A stretch of 64,000 nt of DNA from SAR202 cluster bacterium (GTDB taxonomy: Bacteria > Chloroflexota > Dehalococcoidia > Lucifugimonadales > UBA2962). A program made the position numbers and the translations under genes. The stretch spans positions 1 through 64,000 of the forward strand of contig JAKUTS010000006.1 of assembly GCA_022447925.1 (NCBI GenBank), given 5' to 3'. Within the stretch, counting starts at the first letter, position 1; every line of letters starts with the position of its first letter. Under the pieces are notes generated by a model. The model ran no database searches, was not told the DNA's origin, and saw nothing but the letters and a program-made list of their open reading frames with translations. Positions 57,701-64,000 of the stretch are shown here, piece by piece.

Positions 57701-57949
57701 CTACAAATCCCACGCATCACGATAATCGAGTTTGTCACTACCAACACATAAGGCTAATTGACCTTTACCATCAACGAAGTTTTGATTACGGCATCCAAAC
57801 TTGGCGGTACATCTATCCTTAACGTTTTTGTAAGGGCATCGTTTTTTAGATATATCAACAGCAGAATCTGAAATACTACTATATATTTCCTGTAATTTAT
57901 CAATACTTGCCTGATAACGATCTTTATCAAAATTTTTATTCTGATTCAC
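57701..57949 (-). CDS. 82-residue cysteine-rich protein in the corrinoid operon
   Basis: This is a small, soluble protein, not recognised. An N-terminal helix of charged residues (KDRYQASIDKLQEIYSS) is followed by four Cys: RCPYKNVKDRC, FGCRNQNF and LALCVGS. The spacing CX7CX5CX14C could hold a zinc ion or Fe-S cluster. It lies between metF (9 bases) and the RACo-like gene (45 bases), on the same strand, so it is very likely part of the pathway, perhaps as an electron carrier or assembly partner of MetFV or the activator. Confidence 0.65.
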   Translation of the reverse strand: MNQNKNFDKDRYQASIDKLQEIYSSISDSAVDISKKRCPYKNVKDRCTAKFGCRNQNFVDGKGQLALCVGSDKLDYRDAWDL

Positions 57950-57958
57950 GGCTTACCT

Positions 57959-58894
57959 TTAAATGTTATTGTTACGATTATCGAGTATACCTGATTCTGC
58001 AATTATCTCCGGCACTAATTCCTCTTGCCCATATGCCATGATATGAATACCTTTAACTCCAGGCATTTCGATCACCTGCTGTACGATTTCCAGACATATC
58101 TTTTTCCCTTCAGCTGCTTGGTCTTTAGCCTGCTTGAGCCTCCTAATGATCGCATCAGGTATGACAACACCAGGCACATTGGACCGAATCCAATGAGCAG
58201 ATTTTACGGATTTCAAAGGCCCGACTCCGATTAAAATAAATGCTTTTTCTGATAATCCCATGTCATTCACTGCATCCATATAAGTTTTTAACCTGGGCAC
58301 ATCAAAACAGTATTGGGTTTGAATAAATTTTGCACCAGCATTTATTTTTTTCTTTAATCTTAACGGCCTAAAGTCATAGGGCGGTACAAACGGGTTGGCG
58401 GCAGCGCCTAAAAAGAACTTCGGTTTTGATTCAAGTTTTCTACCTGAAAGGAATCTACCTTCTTGTTCCATTGTTCTGGTCATTTTTAACAGGTTAATTG
58501 AATCCATATCAAACACGGTTTTTGCTTCTGGGTGATCCCCCGTTTGCACCCCATCTCCAGTTAAACATAATACATTTTTTATATTTAATGCAGCTGCACC
58601 AAGCAAGTCTCCTTGCATGGCAATTCTATTGCGATCTCTACAAGACATTTGCATAACTGGTTCATAGCCAGCTTTTTGCAATATTGCAGATACAGCTATA
58701 CTAGATAAATGTACGCTTGCGCCAGAAGCATCAGTGGCATTTATTCCATCGCAAAGTGAGCCCAGAACTAAAGCGTTACGATGCACGGACTCCGGCAAGG
58801 AGCTATCCGGCGAATTTATTTCAGCAGTAACAGCAAGCTGACCAGAGCGTAAAACACGCTCTAATTTTGATTGTTCTTCAACTTGACCACTCAT
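57959..58894 (-). CDS. metF: Methylenetetrahydrofolate reductase
   Basis: MetF interconverts methylene-THF and methyl-THF on FAD. The 311-residue barrel has LAVTAEINSPDSS, GINATDASGA, the QMSCRDRNRIAMQGDLLGA segment that binds folate and flavin, CLTGDG, and KFIQTQYCFD. It overlaps metV by 17 bases, a coupled pair. In acetogens and many anaerobes MetF works with MetV, and here the direction is likely oxidation of methyl-THF produced by the corrinoid system. The electron acceptor is not visible. Confidence 0.92.
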   Translation of the reverse strand: MSGQVEEQSKLERVLRSGQLAVTAEINSPDSSLPESVHRNALVLGSLCDGINATDASGASVHLSSIAVSAILQKAGYEPVMQMSCRDRNRIAMQGDLLGAAALNIKNVLCLTGDGVQTGDHPEAKTVFDMDSINLLKMTRTMEQEGRFLSGRKLESKPKFFLGAAANPFVPPYDFRPLRLKKKINAGAKFIQTQYCFDVPRLKTYMDAVNDMGLSEKAFILIGVGPLKSVKSAHWIRSNVPGVVIPDAIIRRLKQAKDQAAEGKKICLEIVQQVIEMPGVKGIHIMAYGQEELVPEIIAESGILDNRNNNI

Positions 58895-59333
58895 CTTGAA
58901 TTATCTCCGTTCTACCAGACAGTTCGTTCACCCATGCTGATGTGTCCTGCAATCTTCGATCTAATGGAGCCATAATTGCGTTTATATTAGGCCCATATAT
59001 TGGCATCTGTTTTGATCTTTCCCATGCAGTCACCCATACACACATCATTTCAGGTTTAACTTCGCAATTACCATTGTTTCTAACACCGCCGCATGGTCCA
59101 TTTCTCAAGCTTTTTGGACACGTCATTGGACAAGTCATACCAGTATTATGTAATACACATTGACCACACATTTGACAATCAAATACGGGCTTTTTGAATA
59201 AGCGTTCTGCAAAAATTAATCCGCTGTTTATAATACGACTACGTACAATGAGCGATTTTCCCGGGTTTAGAAAGGCGACTGTCCCTTTATAAATTAGTTC
59301 CAGAAAAGCTGGATGTAGTCGAAACATACTCAT
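58878..59333 (-). CDS. metV: MetV-type methylenetetrahydrofolate reductase partner protein
   Basis: MetV is the Cys-rich subunit of the MetFV reductase, matching the methylene-THF-reductase C-terminal domain family. The 151-residue protein has a dense cluster: DCQMCGQC, TGMTCPMTCPKSL, NGPCGGVR, NCEVK and MCVW, which should bind Fe-S or zinc. It overlaps the metF start by 17 bases and lies 60 bases after the corrinoid protein. The N-terminal 40 residues (FLELIYKGTVAFLNPG) are less conserved in the family. Confidence 0.9.
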   Translation of the reverse strand: MSMFRLHPAFLELIYKGTVAFLNPGKSLIVRSRIINSGLIFAERLFKKPVFDCQMCGQCVLHNTGMTCPMTCPKSLRNGPCGGVRNNGNCEVKPEMMCVWVTAWERSKQMPIYGPNINAIMAPLDRRLQDTSAWVNELSGRTEIIQDEWSS

Positions 59334-59393
59334 AATAAATTAATCTTCTTAATTCTATTAATTTGTCTACAGTGACAGATTATTGAGGGTATT

Positions 59394-60125
59394 TTATTTA
59401 GTTAAAACCATCTCTTTTACTAGATCGACGCACGCCATGGCATCTTTACCATAGCCATCAGCCCCCATGTCTTCAGCAAATTCCTGAGTTACGGGAGCGC
59501 CTCCTATTATCATTTTAAATTCTTCACGAATACCGTTTTCTTCAAAAAACTCTATTGTACGGCCCATATTGGGCATTGTAGTAGTTAACAATGCCGACAT
59601 GCCTACAACTTGAGCTTTAGATTCAAGAGCTGCATCCATGAATTCATCAGGCTTTGTGTCCACTCCTAGGTCCTCTACTACAAACCCTGCACCTCGGAGC
59701 ATCATTATGCACAAGTTTTTGCCAATATCGTGCAGATCACCTTTGACCGTACCCATTATCACCGTTCCCATTGGCTCCACGCCGGAAGCGGACAAAATAG
59801 GTTCAATATGAGCCATACCTGCCTTCATAGCTCTAGCAGCAATTAAAACTTCTGGAACGAATATAATGTTGTCTCGAAATTTAATCCCAACTATTGCCAT
59901 GCCGGATATCAATCCATCATCTAGAACATCATTAGCAGAATATCCTTGATCCAGTGCCGTTTTTGTTAATTCATCAACTTTTTCGTTGTTTCCATATATA
60001 AGATTGAATGCCATTTCCTGCATAAGCATGTCATCTTTTGCAAATAGATCTTGAATGTGATTTTGTTCAAAAGTCTTGGCTATATATTGCATTTCTCCAA
60101 GCAATCCCTCATGGATTATCGCCAT
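59394..60125 (-). CDS. Corrinoid-binding methyl-carrier protein (MtvC/MtaC type)
   Basis: This is the central methyl shuttle, 243 residues. The N-terminal helical cap has ALDQGYSANDVLDDGLISGM; the Rossmann domain has the base-off cobalamin motif GDLHDIGKN with His132 as the lower ligand, followed by LGVD, SALLTTTM and IGGAPV. It receives a methyl group from a UroD-type methyltransferase and passes it to the THF methyltransferase upstream. An N-terminal extension of about 25 residues precedes the usual start. It lies 64 bases after that methyltransferase. Confidence 0.93.
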   Translation of the reverse strand: MAIIHEGLLGEMQYIAKTFEQNHIQDLFAKDDMLMQEMAFNLIYGNNEKVDELTKTALDQGYSANDVLDDGLISGMAIVGIKFRDNIIFVPEVLIAARAMKAGMAHIEPILSASGVEPMGTVIMGTVKGDLHDIGKNLCIMMLRGAGFVVEDLGVDTKPDEFMDAALESKAQVVGMSALLTTTMPNMGRTIEFFEENGIREEFKMIIGGAPVTQEFAEDMGADGYGKDAMACVDLVKEMVLTK

Positions 60126-60189
60126 TTATGTTGTCTCCTCGAACGATTTTGGTGATACGCCTGTAGCGCCGCTAAAATTTTTGAAGGTC

Positions 60190-61227
60190 TTAGTTTACTA
60201 CTAACTGGCCTTGGTTATAAGCCTTTATGTAATTCATGCAAAAATCATCTTCACCTAAAAGCATATCTCTTGCAAAACTATGCGGTTCCAAATCTATATT
60301 TATAGATGAAGCTTTGATCACATCAGTTTGTAAGGGATCTATAATACCGCTATCAGCACCAGCCTCTAATGAAAGCTTAATAAATGTCTCATTAATGATC
60401 TTTCGCATAGGGAGGCCAAATGAGACATTACTTAAGCCTCCAGTGATTTTAATCGCGGTACCTTTTTCTTTCCTGAGGATCTTTATAGCATTTAGATAAT
60501 CTAAACCGAAAGAGCCATCCACAGAAATTGGAAATACCAGAAGGTCTACAAATATATCTTCTTCTTTTATCTCTCTGCGTTCAGCCTCTTCCATTAACCT
60601 CAGTACGTTTTCTACTCTTTCAATATCATTTGTCGGCATCTGAGACTCACCGGCAGCTGTGATTATGGTTTTGGTGTCATATTTTTCTACAAGGTCAAAT
60701 GTGTCGAGTCTTTCTAATGCAACCGAATTTATTAATGTTTTACCGAGTGAAGAATCTATCTGAGAAAGCCCCGCTGCAATAATCTCTGAATTAGATGAAT
60801 CAATACTAAGAGGCACCGTTGAGACTTCCTGAACAGCATTAACCAACCATCGTATAGCTTCTTTTTGTATGTCTATTTTGTATGAAACTTCATCAACATT
60901 TAAATCTAGAAAGTCAGCCCCTGTTCTTATCTGACGCAAAGCCTCAGCCTGAACAAAAGAGGCGGATTCATGTTGTGTTTCTTTATCTCCATTAATAGCT
61001 TCTAAAACCGCTATCATGAAATGCTTTACTTGGCCTTGCTCATACGGCTGCGTTTTTTTAAACCAATCTGGGACTGATATTTGGTTTTGGTTGCCGTTAA
61101 CCTCTGTATACAGGATTACTTCATCACCATTTTCTAAAGTTTTATGTCTTTTACCGTCACGCAAAACAATCCTGGTGGTATGAATGTTCTCCCCAATGAT
61201 TGAAAATTTTTCCTGTTTCGACTGCAA
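60190..61227 (-). CDS. Methyl-corrinoid:tetrahydrofolate methyltransferase (MtvA/AcsE-like pterin-binding domain)
   Basis: This TIM-barrel methyltransferase has 345 residues. IIGENIHTTR opens the fold, ADFLDLNVDEV and LSIDSSNSEII give the pterin-site Asp and Asn residues of the DHPS/MeTr family, and KITGGLSNVSFGLP closes it. A 60-residue insert after the first strand is not in short MeTr proteins. It should move the corrinoid-bound methyl to THF, giving methyl-THF for MetFV. It follows the first UroD-type gene by 6 bases. Confidence 0.87.
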   Translation of the reverse strand: MQSKQEKFSIIGENIHTTRIVLRDGKRHKTLENGDEVILYTEVNGNQNQISVPDWFKKTQPYEQGQVKHFMIAVLEAINGDKETQHESASFVQAEALRQIRTGADFLDLNVDEVSYKIDIQKEAIRWLVNAVQEVSTVPLSIDSSNSEIIAAGLSQIDSSLGKTLINSVALERLDTFDLVEKYDTKTIITAAGESQMPTNDIERVENVLRLMEEAERREIKEEDIFVDLLVFPISVDGSFGLDYLNAIKILRKEKGTAIKITGGLSNVSFGLPMRKIINETFIKLSLEAGADSGIIDPLQTDVIKASSINIDLEPHSFARDMLLGEDDFCMNYIKAYNQGQLVVN

Positions 61228-61233
61228 ACTGTT

Positions 61234-62247
61234 TTAATTCCTTTCTGTCCATTCACGAACAGCTTTTGGAATTTCCATAAGGTTTTCTAAACGTGTAGCT
61301 AAAGGAATCGCACATTCAGGAGCAATCATATCTACACCTGCATCCAAGCACTTGTTGACTTCGTTTCGAACTTCCTCGGGGCCTTTAGAATACAGGGTCA
61401 CGGGGTTATTGATATTACCAACGAGTCCAATTTTGCCATCAGCAATTTTTACAGCCTCAGCGGGGTCATTTTTCGAGTCAAAATGGAAGCTAGCCATGCC
61501 ACTCTGGCCGATAGAATCTAATCTATCTAACGTATAGCCACAAATATGTAATATCAATGGCACATTCAATCTCTCGGCCATTTCTTGATGAAGTTCTAAA
61601 AGAAACCTTTTGTAGTATTCTCCCGAAACGAGATCTCCTGTTGCGTGGTCTGGAAACGTTAAAACATCCGCACCAGCACCTATCTGAGCTTCTCCAAAAA
61701 TAACTGATATTTCTTTAAGTTTATCCAATGCACGTTTAGTCATTTCAGGATCATCTATACTCATTAATAAAAATTTTTCGACCCCGAAAACATGGTACGC
61801 GAGAGTCCAAGGTCCCATCGTCTTCCCAACAATCGCGACTTCTTTTTTAAAGTTCTGCGCCAATATTTCAATTGATCTAATAATGGTTGAGGTATCTTGA
61901 TGTTCTAAGAATCCCGGAGGTATCTTCACATCTTCAGGAGTGTCCCAAATTGGCTTACTCATGCGTACAGTCGGCCAATTATCTTTCTGTTCCCATTGCA
62001 TTTCACATCCAAGCGCCGAAGATTCTTGTATTATCGAAAAATATGGTGATATAGAGTCAAACCCCAATTCAGTGTATCCGGTCGCTGCAAGGCTAGCATT
62101 CAACTCAGGGTTTCTATTTGCTTCAGGAAAAGGTGCATCGACCAAATCCATTAACTCGACAGTAGCGATATTTGTTGGATTGCATACTGGAGTACGATCA
62201 ACTTTTCCTCCAGATAAAGCCGCCAAAACTCTATCGCGTGAATTCAT
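61234..62247 (-). CDS. UroD/MtaA/CmuA-family corrinoid methyltransferase, copy 1
   Basis: This 337-residue zinc methyltransferase has the UroD barrel and the MtaA-type zinc ligands His234 and Cys236 (LILHICGYT) and Cys312 (APECAIP). The N-terminus (SRDRVLAALSGGKVDRTPV) matches the MtaA/CmuA group, not true uroporphyrinogen decarboxylase. It is the likely first methyltransferase, moving a methyl from an unknown donor to the corrinoid protein. The ATG at 62247 follows GGAG; a TTG 18 bases upstream is also open. It is highly similar to the next gene. Confidence 0.87.
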   Translation of the reverse strand: MNSRDRVLAALSGGKVDRTPVCNPTNIATVELMDLVDAPFPEANRNPELNASLAATGYTELGFDSISPYFSIIQESSALGCEMQWEQKDNWPTVRMSKPIWDTPEDVKIPPGFLEHQDTSTIIRSIEILAQNFKKEVAIVGKTMGPWTLAYHVFGVEKFLLMSIDDPEMTKRALDKLKEISVIFGEAQIGAGADVLTFPDHATGDLVSGEYYKRFLLELHQEMAERLNVPLILHICGYTLDRLDSIGQSGMASFHFDSKNDPAEAVKIADGKIGLVGNINNPVTLYSKGPEEVRNEVNKCLDAGVDMIAPECAIPLATRLENLMEIPKAVREWTERN

Positions 62248-62348
62248 TTTCTCCATTTCAGCCAAAATGTTTTCCTTTGTTTTACTTATTGATCCTAGAT
62301 GAATTTAAATATGTTATAAGTCAGATATATTTTTTACAAACTGAGCTT

Positions 62349-63395
62349 TTAATTATTCCTACCATTGTTGTAAACACTTTTGGGATTTGCATCACTCCAT
62401 GCTTTGACTGCTTTAGGTATTTCTAATATGTTTTCCAGTTTGGTTTGAAGAGGCAAGGCGCATTCCGGAGCAATCAAATCTACCCCTGCGTCTAAACACT
62501 TGTATACTTCATTACGAATCTCTTCGGCACCTTTAGAAAACATTGTTATAGGACAATTAATATTACCTACAAGTCGCATTCTGCCAGATGCTATATCCAT
62601 GGCTTTTTGTGGGTCATTTTTTGAATCAAAGTGAAAGCATGACATTCCAGTTTCACAAATGTAATCCAATCTATCTAACGTGTACCCACAAATATGTAAA
62701 ATTAAAGGAACGGGCAACCGCTCGGCCATTTCAGCGTGCAAATCCTTCAAAAAAGTTTTGTAATAGTCTCCAGAAACCAAGTCTCCTGTAGCGTGATCAG
62801 GAAACATCAAAACATCCGCACCTGCTGCAATCTGAGCCAGACCAAACATCACAGATATTTCTTTAAGTTTATTTAAGGCGATCTTGGTTAGCTCAGGGTC
62901 ATCAATACTCATCAATAAAAAATTTTGGACTCCAAAAGTATGATAACCGAGAGACCAAGGTCCCATAGTTTTACCGACGATACAAGCTTCAGCACCTATT
63001 TCCGTTTTAAGGATTTCTGTTGCTTTCAGCACACATAATGTATCTGGATGCTCTAAAAAGCCTGGGGGTATTTTAATCTGATCAGGATGGTCCCAAATCG
63101 GCCTACTCATAACGACTGTGGGCCAGTTGTCTTTCTGTTCCCATTGAATTTCACAGCCCAATGCAGAGGATTCCTGAACAATTGTGTAATGATGGTAAGT
63201 TGAATCAAATCCAAGCTCATTAAACCCAGTTGCTGCTAAACGAGCATTTAATTCTGCATCCCTACATGCCTCAGGAAAAGAAGCATTTACAAAATCCATT
63301 AACTCTACAGTCATTATCGAACCAGGGTTAATGACTGCAGGCCTGTCTACAGGGTCGCCTCTTAATGCAGCTAAAACTCTCTCTCTTGAATTCAT
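62349..63395 (-). CDS. UroD/MtaA/CmuA-family corrinoid methyltransferase, copy 2
   Basis: This paralog of 348 residues lies 101 bases upstream of copy 1. Zinc ligands His and Cys in LILHICGYT and Cys in APECALP are the same. The two copies agree over long stretches, such as QESSALGCE and QWEQKDNWPTV, but differ in the substrate-side loops: INPGSIMTV here against CNPTNIATV in copy 1. That suggests different methyl donors. It has an extra 15-residue polar tail at the C-terminus. It follows the unknown protein by 15 bases. Confidence 0.87.
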   Translation of the reverse strand: MNSRERVLAALRGDPVDRPAVINPGSIMTVELMDFVNASFPEACRDAELNARLAATGFNELGFDSTYHHYTIVQESSALGCEIQWEQKDNWPTVVMSRPIWDHPDQIKIPPGFLEHPDTLCVLKATEILKTEIGAEACIVGKTMGPWSLGYHTFGVQNFLLMSIDDPELTKIALNKLKEISVMFGLAQIAAGADVLMFPDHATGDLVSGDYYKTFLKDLHAEMAERLPVPLILHICGYTLDRLDYICETGMSCFHFDSKNDPQKAMDIASGRMRLVGNINCPITMFSKGAEEIRNEVYKCLDAGVDLIAPECALPLQTKLENILEIPKAVKAWSDANPKSVYNNGRNN

Positions 63396-63410
63396 TAGAT
63401 CAATTCGTCC

Positions 63411-64000
63411 TTACTGAGAAAATCCTAAAGTACCTGTAGTCATTTGTCCTCTAGAATCATCTGCCTCAAGCATATCTTCTGTGCCGGTCACATTACGGGC
63501 GTATGGCAGCACGCTTCTCACCAGCTGATCATAGCGACTTGAACAAGGAAATTTTAACTCTGTATCTCCAATCTTCTCCATCTCTCCGTACCGAACTAAG
63601 CCTGCTACGGTCGCTCTGATACGAATTTGCGGTCTCTCTGCTTCGCCCTCACCGTCAACCGTATAAATCCAGGTACCATTTTCTTCCCTAGGAGTCGCAA
63701 ACAAAATCATATTACTTTTTAAATCCTTAACCTCTATTCTTCCATGAGGTATGGGGATAAGAGGGGATTTTTCAACAGAATTTCTTGCGAGAAATTTAAA
63801 TGCTCGACTGTAAACAATACCTCCCGGAAAATAAAATTCGTGTGGATTATTTGTTGATATAGCCAGATCACCTAATGCAACTATGCGATTACGAATTTCT
63901 TCTAGTCTCGTAGAGATCTCATTACCTTCCTTAAAACTCCATACGGTTATTGTCCCCTCTTTCTCATAAAAACCCACTGACATCTCATCGCCATAAGGGT
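63411..64000 (-). CDS. Uncharacterised protein, partial, first visible gene of the corrinoid run
   Basis: The frame runs to the right edge. An ATG is at 63983, but in-frame codons continue upstream (PYGDE) without a stop, so the gene probably starts outside. The visible 190-odd residues look soluble, with mixed charge: WSFKEGNEISTRLEEIRNR, FYFPGGIVYSRAFKFL and a strand-rich middle (HGRIEVKDLKSNMILF). I do not recognise the family. It lies 15 bases before the second UroD-type gene, which suggests a role in the same pathway, perhaps substrate handling. Confidence 0.55.
   Translation of the reverse strand, partial: PYGDEMSVGFYEKEGTITVWSFKEGNEISTRLEEIRNRIVALGDLAISTNNPHEFYFPGGIVYSRAFKFLARNSVEKSPLIPIPHGRIEVKDLKSNMILFATPREENGTWIYTVDGEGEAERPQIRIRATVAGLVRYGEMEKIGDTELKFPCSSRYDQLVRSVLPYARNVTGTEDMLEADDSRGQMTTGTLGFSQ

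Noticed and set aside
61234-63395. Annotation of the two UroD-fold proteins as uroporphyrinogen decarboxylase
   Set aside because: The HxC...C zinc motif and the corrinoid, RACo and MetFV neighbours fit MtaA/CmuA-type methyltransferases, not haem synthesis.

Overview
The window is an AT-rich, densely coded bacterial chromosome segment with no mobile elements, phage genes or CRISPR array. Gene content suggests a marine Chloroflexota bacterium of the SAR202 / Dehalococcoidia-like type. The reasons are an LppX/LprG-type lipoprotein paired with an MFS exporter, Pro/Thr-rich surface proteins, a large secreted S-layer-like protein, kelch lipoproteins, ThyX in place of ThyA, and corrinoid-dependent C1 genes beside a complete pyruvate dehydrogenase. 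This placement is inference from gene content and was not tested against a database.

Layout from left to right. 1-4030: the start of a TPP enzyme, a CADD-type protein (probable p-aminobenzoate synthase), and a B12-type ABC importer controlled by a cobalamin riboswitch with an intrinsic terminator. 4.2-10.6 kb: gyrB, a cysteine-synthase-like enzyme, ligA and recF. 10.6-15.4 kb: an SDR, an LPATG-anchored surface protein behind a structured leader, a 40-residue zinc ribbon, and a lipoprotein/MFS pair. 15.4-21 kb (minus): lpd-pdhA-pdhB-pdhC-thyX behind a 12-bp inverted repeat. 21-24.7 kb: P1 peptidase, DUF2520 protein (probable PanG), panB, panC. 24.7-31.9 kb: HAD phosphatase, DUF971, argF-der-plsY-gpsA, prmA, dnaJ. 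32-36.9 kb (minus): two exported proteins, one an S-layer candidate with a strong promoter, a long leader and a strong terminator. 37-43.5 kb (minus): rho, transaldolase, a small leaderless ORF with pyrG, sucCD, tRNA-Ser(UGA). 43.6-49 kb: fbp-fda-rdgB-moaA-(rnhA::moaC fusion)-pth. 49-55 kb: two kelch lipoproteins, gatCA, two SDRs.

55-64 kb (minus) is the most distinctive part. It is a putative operon encoding an uncharacterised protein (cut by the window edge), two paralogous MtaA/CmuA/UroD-type methyltransferases, a methyl-corrinoid:tetrahydrofolate methyltransferase, a corrinoid protein, MetV, MetF, a small cysteine-rich protein, a RACo-like corrinoid activator and a 2-hydroxyacid dehydrogenase. 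Together these form a complete corrinoid demethylation route: methyl donor, then corrinoid protein, then methyl-THF, then methylene-THF through MetFV, with ATP-dependent repair of the corrinoid. The methyl donor cannot be read from the sequence. The B12 importer and the CADD folate gene at the other end of the window supply the two cofactors the route needs.

Two genes, recF and rdgB, appear to start at AUA codons with good Shine-Dalgarno sequences. Other unusual items are the RNase HI-MoaC fusion, an SDR whose catalytic Lys is replaced by Asn, and an OTCase with HDMP where HCLP is usual.
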